Below, piece after piece: positions 61,113 through 64,000 of a stretch of 64,000 nt of DNA; within the stretch, counting starts at the first letter, position 1; every line of letters begins with the position of its first letter. This stretch comes from Gemmatimonadota bacterium. Lineage in GTDB: Bacteria; Latescibacterota; UBA2968; GCA-2709665. The stretch covers positions 17,872-81,871 of the forward strand of contig JAPPFJ010000016.1 in NCBI GenBank assembly GCA_028877215.1, written 5' to 3'. The notes under the pieces are model-generated. The model made no database searches and had not been told where the DNA came from. It saw only the letters and a list, made by a program, of their open reading frames with translations. A program made the translations under genes and the position numbers.

Positions 61113-61883
61113 TCACACATTCAGGTTGGTCTCTGCCTTCATCTCGTCGAGCAGGTCTTTGGCCAGGGAAACGCACGCCATCGCGTCTTTTCCGTACCCG
61201 TCCGCGCCCATATCGTCGGCGAATTCCTGCGTGACGGGCGCGCCTCCCACCATGATCTTCACGTCTTCACGCAAGTCCGCATCGATGAAGGCTTCAATCG
61301 TCTTGCCCATATTGGGCATCGTGGTCGTCAGCAGCGCCGACATCCCCAGCAGCGGTGCGCCGTGCTCCTCCACGGCATCCATGAATTCGTCCTCCGACGT
61401 GTCCACCCCCAGATCGTGAACGACAAACCCCGCGCCGCGAAGCATCATGATGCAGAGGTTCTTTCCGATATCGTGCAGGTCGCCTTTTACGGTTCCCATG
61501 ATTACCGTTCCGATCGGCTCGATGCCCGACGCGGACAGAATGGGTTCGATATAGGCCATGCCGGCCTTCATCGCACGGGCGCAGGCCAGCACTTCCGGAA
61601 CGAAGATGAAGTTCTCGCGGAATTTGATCCCCACAATGCCCATTCCCGCGATCAACCCGTCGTCCATCACCTCCAGCGCACCGGTGCCGGCATCCAGAGC
61701 GGCTTTGGTCAACGCGTCCACTTCGTGATGGTCGCCGTCGATCAGGGCCGCGGCAATTGCCTGCATATTGGGAGTAACCTCGGCGAACGTGGCGATCGCC
61801 CGCTCCCGTTCGTCTTCCCGCTCGAGGAACTCCTCGATTTCGTCACGGATGAATTCGTTTACGATATCGGTAATTTCCGCCAT
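61113..61883 (-). CDS. Corrinoid (B12-binding) protein of a methyltransferase system
   Basis: This 256-residue protein has the B12-binding domain with GDLHDIGKN (DxHxxG, lower axial His to cobalt), GTVIMGTVKG, and GVDTSEDEFMDAVEEHG, and a C-terminal VMVGGAPVT-like strand (IMVGGAPVT). The N-terminal ~125 residues are the helical methionine-synthase-like cap (HEVDALTKAALDAGTGALE), with an extra ~30-residue acidic N-terminal helix. It matches MtaC/MtbC/MttC-type corrinoid proteins that carry the methyl group between methyltransferases. It sits 15 bp after the UroD-type methyltransferase gene. Confidence 0.95.
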   Translation of the reverse strand: MAEITDIVNEFIRDEIEEFLEREDERERAIATFAEVTPNMQAIAAALIDGDHHEVDALTKAALDAGTGALEVMDDGLIAGMGIVGIKFRENFIFVPEVLACARAMKAGMAYIEPILSASGIEPIGTVIMGTVKGDLHDIGKNLCIMMLRGAGFVVHDLGVDTSEDEFMDAVEEHGAPLLGMSALLTTTMPNMGKTIEAFIDADLREDVKIMVGGAPVTQEFADDMGADGYGKDAMACVSLAKDLLDEMKAETNLNV

Positions 61884-61898
61884 AGCGTGCCATTCTCC

Positions 61899-62945
61899 CT
61901 ATCCCGCCGACATCTCCATGTGCCAGTCCCGGACCGCTCCGGGAATCTCCTTCAGGTTTTCGATGGACGTCTGCAGCGGTATCGCGCACTCCGGGCCGAC
62001 GAGATGCACGCCCGCGTCCAGGTTCCTGAAGACCTCCTGGCGGACCGCCTCCGGCCCTTTTGAAAACAGCGTCTCCGGATTGTTGATGTTGCCCACCAGC
62101 GAAATCCGCTCCTTCACCGCCTCCATGGACTCTCCCGGTTCGTTCTTGGAGTCGTAGTGGAACGCGGACATCCCGGTCTGCGCGATGTACTCCATACGAT
62201 CGACGGTCCGCCCGCAGATGTGCAGAATCAGCGGAATCGGGATCCTCTCCACGAACTCGATATGCAGGTCACGCAGATACCGCTTGTAGTATTCCCCGCT
62301 CACCAGGTCTCCCGTCGCGTGATCGGGCAGCGTGAGCGCATCCGCGCCCGCTTCGATCTGTGCCACCCCGAAGTCCACCGTCACTTCCTTCATCCTGTCC
62401 AGACATGCCTTGGTCTTGTCCGGGTCGTCCAGAGACATGAGCAGAAAGGGCTCCACGCCGAAGCAGTGGTATCCCAGGGACCATGGGCCCATTGTCTTGC
62501 CGATGACGGCCACGTCATCCCCGAATTCCTTCTTCAGAATCCGAATCGCATCCAGCACGCACTTCGTATCCTGGTGCGTGAGCAGGTCGGGTGGGATCTG
62601 AATGTCGTCCACGTCTTCCCAGATGGGCTCGCGCATCCTTACGGTGGGCCAGTTGTCTTTCTGCTCCCACTGGATCTTGCAGCCCAACGCGGACGACTCC
62701 TGGATAATCGTGAACACCGGCATGATCGAATCGAACCCCAGCTCCGTATGCCCCGTGGCGGCAAGGCGGGCCATTAGTTCCGGGTCGCGGTTCGCCTGCG
62801 GAAAAGGCGCGTCCACCAGATCCATCAACTCTACCGTCGCCACCGACGTCGGATTGCACACGGGCGTCCGGTCCACCGGCTCCCTGTTCAGCGCCGACAG
62901 AACACGCTCGCGGCCGGTCATCGGACCCACCGATTGAGTCCCCAT
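61899..62945 (-). CDS. Uroporphyrinogen decarboxylase-family corrinoid methyltransferase (MtaA/MtbA/CmuA-like)
   Basis: From the ATG at 62945 (AGGAG upstream) the protein has 348 residues. It has the UroD fold features MTGRERVLSALNREPVDRTP and GADALTLPDHATGDLVS. The zinc ligands expected of MtaA-type enzymes are IPLILHICGRTVDR (His-x-Cys) and LVGPECAIP (Cys). True HemE lacks these, so this is a methyltransferase acting on or from the corrinoid protein encoded directly downstream. The methyl source is not determinable: methanol, methylamines, halomethanes and methoxy compounds are all used by relatives. A long upstream open extension to 63221 overlaps another gene and is not used. Confidence 0.92.
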   Translation of the reverse strand: MGTQSVGPMTGRERVLSALNREPVDRTPVCNPTSVATVELMDLVDAPFPQANRDPELMARLAATGHTELGFDSIMPVFTIIQESSALGCKIQWEQKDNWPTVRMREPIWEDVDDIQIPPDLLTHQDTKCVLDAIRILKKEFGDDVAVIGKTMGPWSLGYHCFGVEPFLLMSLDDPDKTKACLDRMKEVTVDFGVAQIEAGADALTLPDHATGDLVSGEYYKRYLRDLHIEFVERIPIPLILHICGRTVDRMEYIAQTGMSAFHYDSKNEPGESMEAVKERISLVGNINNPETLFSKGPEAVRQEVFRNLDAGVHLVGPECAIPLQTSIENLKEIPGAVRDWHMEMSAG

Positions 62946-62991
62946 ATTGCGTTTCTCCTGTGTAACAGTCCGTTTACGCGGCGCGCCGGCG

Positions 62992-63621
62992 CTACCGCTG
63001 CTGGCTGGGCGCAGCCAGGACGCCGCGGGCGCCCGACGTCTCCTGTTCGCGAACCGCCGCCCGGACGTTCGGGGCCCTAACCAGAAGCAGTCCCACAACA
63101 GCGTCGTGGTCGTGTCCGCACGAAAATGCGACCGTATCCGGGCTTCGAGACTGCATTTCTCCGAGCTTGACCAGCCCGCCCGCGATTGCCGAAATCCTCC
63201 GCGCGGCGTCCTTTCCCTCACCTGCGGCTTCGACGCGGTACTCGCCGCTGCCCGCGCGGGACACCGTGATGTTCAATCCGGACTTCCTGTCGACAATCGT
63301 CAGCGGACGGGTTTTCAGCTCGCCGCCGGAAGCCAGCTTGCACGCCTCGAGAAAGACCCGCCGGCAGGCCAGTTCGTGGGCTTCTCCGCACGGAAATCGA
63401 AGCAGCCCGTCGGGTGTCTGCGCCATTCCGCCCAGTACCACCATCGCGTTGGAGACGAATGCGATCCGCTGGTCGGCCCCCGCTCTTCCGCTGTACGTAT
63501 GTACGCGATACACAGGAGCCCCGTCGTACTCCTGCCGGTAGAGGCCGATCGTGATTTCATGAAAATGCGGATCCATGGGCACCAGTTCGATGCGCGTTCC
63601 GATATCGACGGTTTGGCCCAT
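62992..63621 (-). CDS. Unrecognised protein at the head of the corrinoid cluster
   Basis: This 209-residue protein starts at the ATG complementary to 63619-63621, with GGAGG 8 bases upstream. It begins MGQTVDIGTRIELVPMDPHF and contains GLYRQEYDGAPVYRVHTYSG, RISAIAGGLVKLGEM and SCGHDHDAVVGLLLVRA. It has scattered cysteines and histidines but no clear cofactor motif, membrane helix or signal. I do not recognise the family. Position 46 bp before the UroD-type gene on the same strand suggests it belongs to the operon. Confidence 0.7.
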   Translation of the reverse strand: MGQTVDIGTRIELVPMDPHFHEITIGLYRQEYDGAPVYRVHTYSGRAGADQRIAFVSNAMVVLGGMAQTPDGLLRFPCGEAHELACRRVFLEACKLASGGELKTRPLTIVDRKSGLNITVSRAGSGEYRVEAAGEGKDAARRISAIAGGLVKLGEMQSRSPDTVAFSCGHDHDAVVGLLLVRAPNVRAAVREQETSGARGVLAAPSQQR

Positions 63622-63958
63622 TGTGCCATCCTCCGGCAAGTTTTCCCTTGACAGCGGGGAACCCCGTCTGTTCTTTTACTGTTATGATGATGGTCAGACC
63701 AATTCTGCATTAAAGATTAACCTAAAAGGAAGTCATTGTAAAGCGAAATCTTTCGGGCGTAAAGAGCGCGTGGGGACGGACCTGCTTCCTTGGGCGGGGA
63801 AAGATCTCGCTATCAGAAAGGCAATCGGGTACCGAGTGCGAAGTCTCTCGCGAGAGCTTCCAGAGCAGGGCGCGTCATTCCGTCCCGCACCGATTTACGT
63901 TATCCTCCGTCGTTGGCAGGCCAGCGTATCAGGTTAGTCCTGTAAGGGTATTCGCGCC
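63622..63958. other. Non-coding region upstream of the corrinoid cluster
   Basis: It probably contains the cluster promoter reading leftward, but no clear -35/-10 pair stands out. The stretch about 63660-63740 is AT-rich. An open plus-strand frame through it has no start signal or motif and is not called. Confidence 0.45.
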
Positions 63959-64000
63959 ATGCATATGGCAGGCCCCGCGCCCAGCGGCGACTTTTGGTTC
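63959..64000 (+). CDS. Possible start of a gene running off the right edge
   Basis: ATG at 63959 (and again at 63965) opens a frame reading MHMAGPAPSGDFWF to the window end. A weak purine run (AAGGG) lies upstream. With 14 codons only, this may be chance. Confidence 0.25.
   Translation, partial: MHMAGPAPSGDFWF

Noticed and set aside
61899..63221. N-terminally extended UroD-family start at 63221
   Set aside because: The extra 92 residues overlap the neighbouring gene and are not UroD-like; ATG 62945 has AGGAG.
63575..63937. 120-residue plus-strand frame near the right edge
   Set aside because: Its start overlaps the opposite-strand gene at 62992-63621 and the sequence has no recognisable pattern.
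1..64000. rRNA or tRNA genes
   Set aside because: I looked for T-loop and conserved rRNA signatures by eye and saw none; a covariance scan would be needed to exclude a tRNA fully.

Overview
The window is GC-rich bacterial DNA from an organism with an outer membrane: it carries Lol-type lipoprotein-release permeases, Wza/Wzz-type polysaccharide export genes, lipobox lipoproteins and a Tat-exported PhoX phosphatase. Several traits point to an uncultured marine or sponge-type lineage such as Latescibacterota or Poribacteria: many enolase-superfamily and Gfo/Idh/MocA sugar-acid enzymes, NHL / FG-GAP / ASPIC mosaic proteins, EF-hand-like C-terminal tails on secreted proteins, and corrinoid methyl-transfer genes. 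That placement is an inference from gene content; no rRNA or tRNA gene was seen.

Layout. 1-8.4 kb: two LolC/E-type permeases (one cut by the window edge), a UVR-motif protein, rsgA, and a minus-strand run of M32 carboxypeptidase, nucleoside hydrolase, nucleotidyltransferase and a MetE-like protein. 8.5-8.96 kb: a compact transcription unit for a SelW-like selenoprotein with an in-frame UGA, which ordinary gene calling breaks. 9-11.5 kb: a TPR lipoprotein and phoX. 11.5-18.4 kb: an accessory, repeat-rich island with two copies of a fused MNT-HEPN protein, a MITE, a decayed gene, duplicated non-coding blocks, a repeat-linker lipoprotein, and a VapC toxin preceded by a large protein ending in a Phd-like antitoxin tail, driven by a perfect consensus promoter. 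18.4-20.9 kb: lon. 20.9-21.9 kb: non-coding and rich in palindromes.

21.9-27.9 kb: sugar-acid or carbohydrate catabolism genes (two enolase-superfamily enzymes, two Gfo/Idh/MocA oxidoreductases, a neutral-ceramidase-like protein). 28-36 kb: a co-directional run lepA, lepB, hemW, thrB, Wza-like and Wzz-like genes. 36-43 kb: a second MetE-like protein, a 1574-residue secreted mosaic protein, tsaC and a DUF2283 protein. 43-47.3 kb: a GATase-like/deacetylase-like protein and a secreted metalloprotease containing a VHL-beta-like domain. 47.4-50.7 kb: recD2 and nagA. 51-54.8 kb: a possible sugar-processing operon (IMPase-like, left-handed beta-helix, GHMP kinase).

54.8-63.6 kb: a nine-gene minus-strand cluster that makes biochemical sense as a corrinoid methyl-transfer pathway. 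A UroD-type methyltransferase and corrinoid protein feed a methyl-THF:corrinoid methyltransferase and a methylene-THF reductase, with a RACo-type activator, a homocysteine S-methyltransferase and two small accessory proteins.

The intergenic DNA is unusually structured. There are three copies of a ~130 bp imperfect inverted repeat, two copies of a ~200 bp intergenic element each lying exactly between a stop codon and the next gene, a 31 bp palindromic repeat in two copies, and a family of related hairpin terminators.
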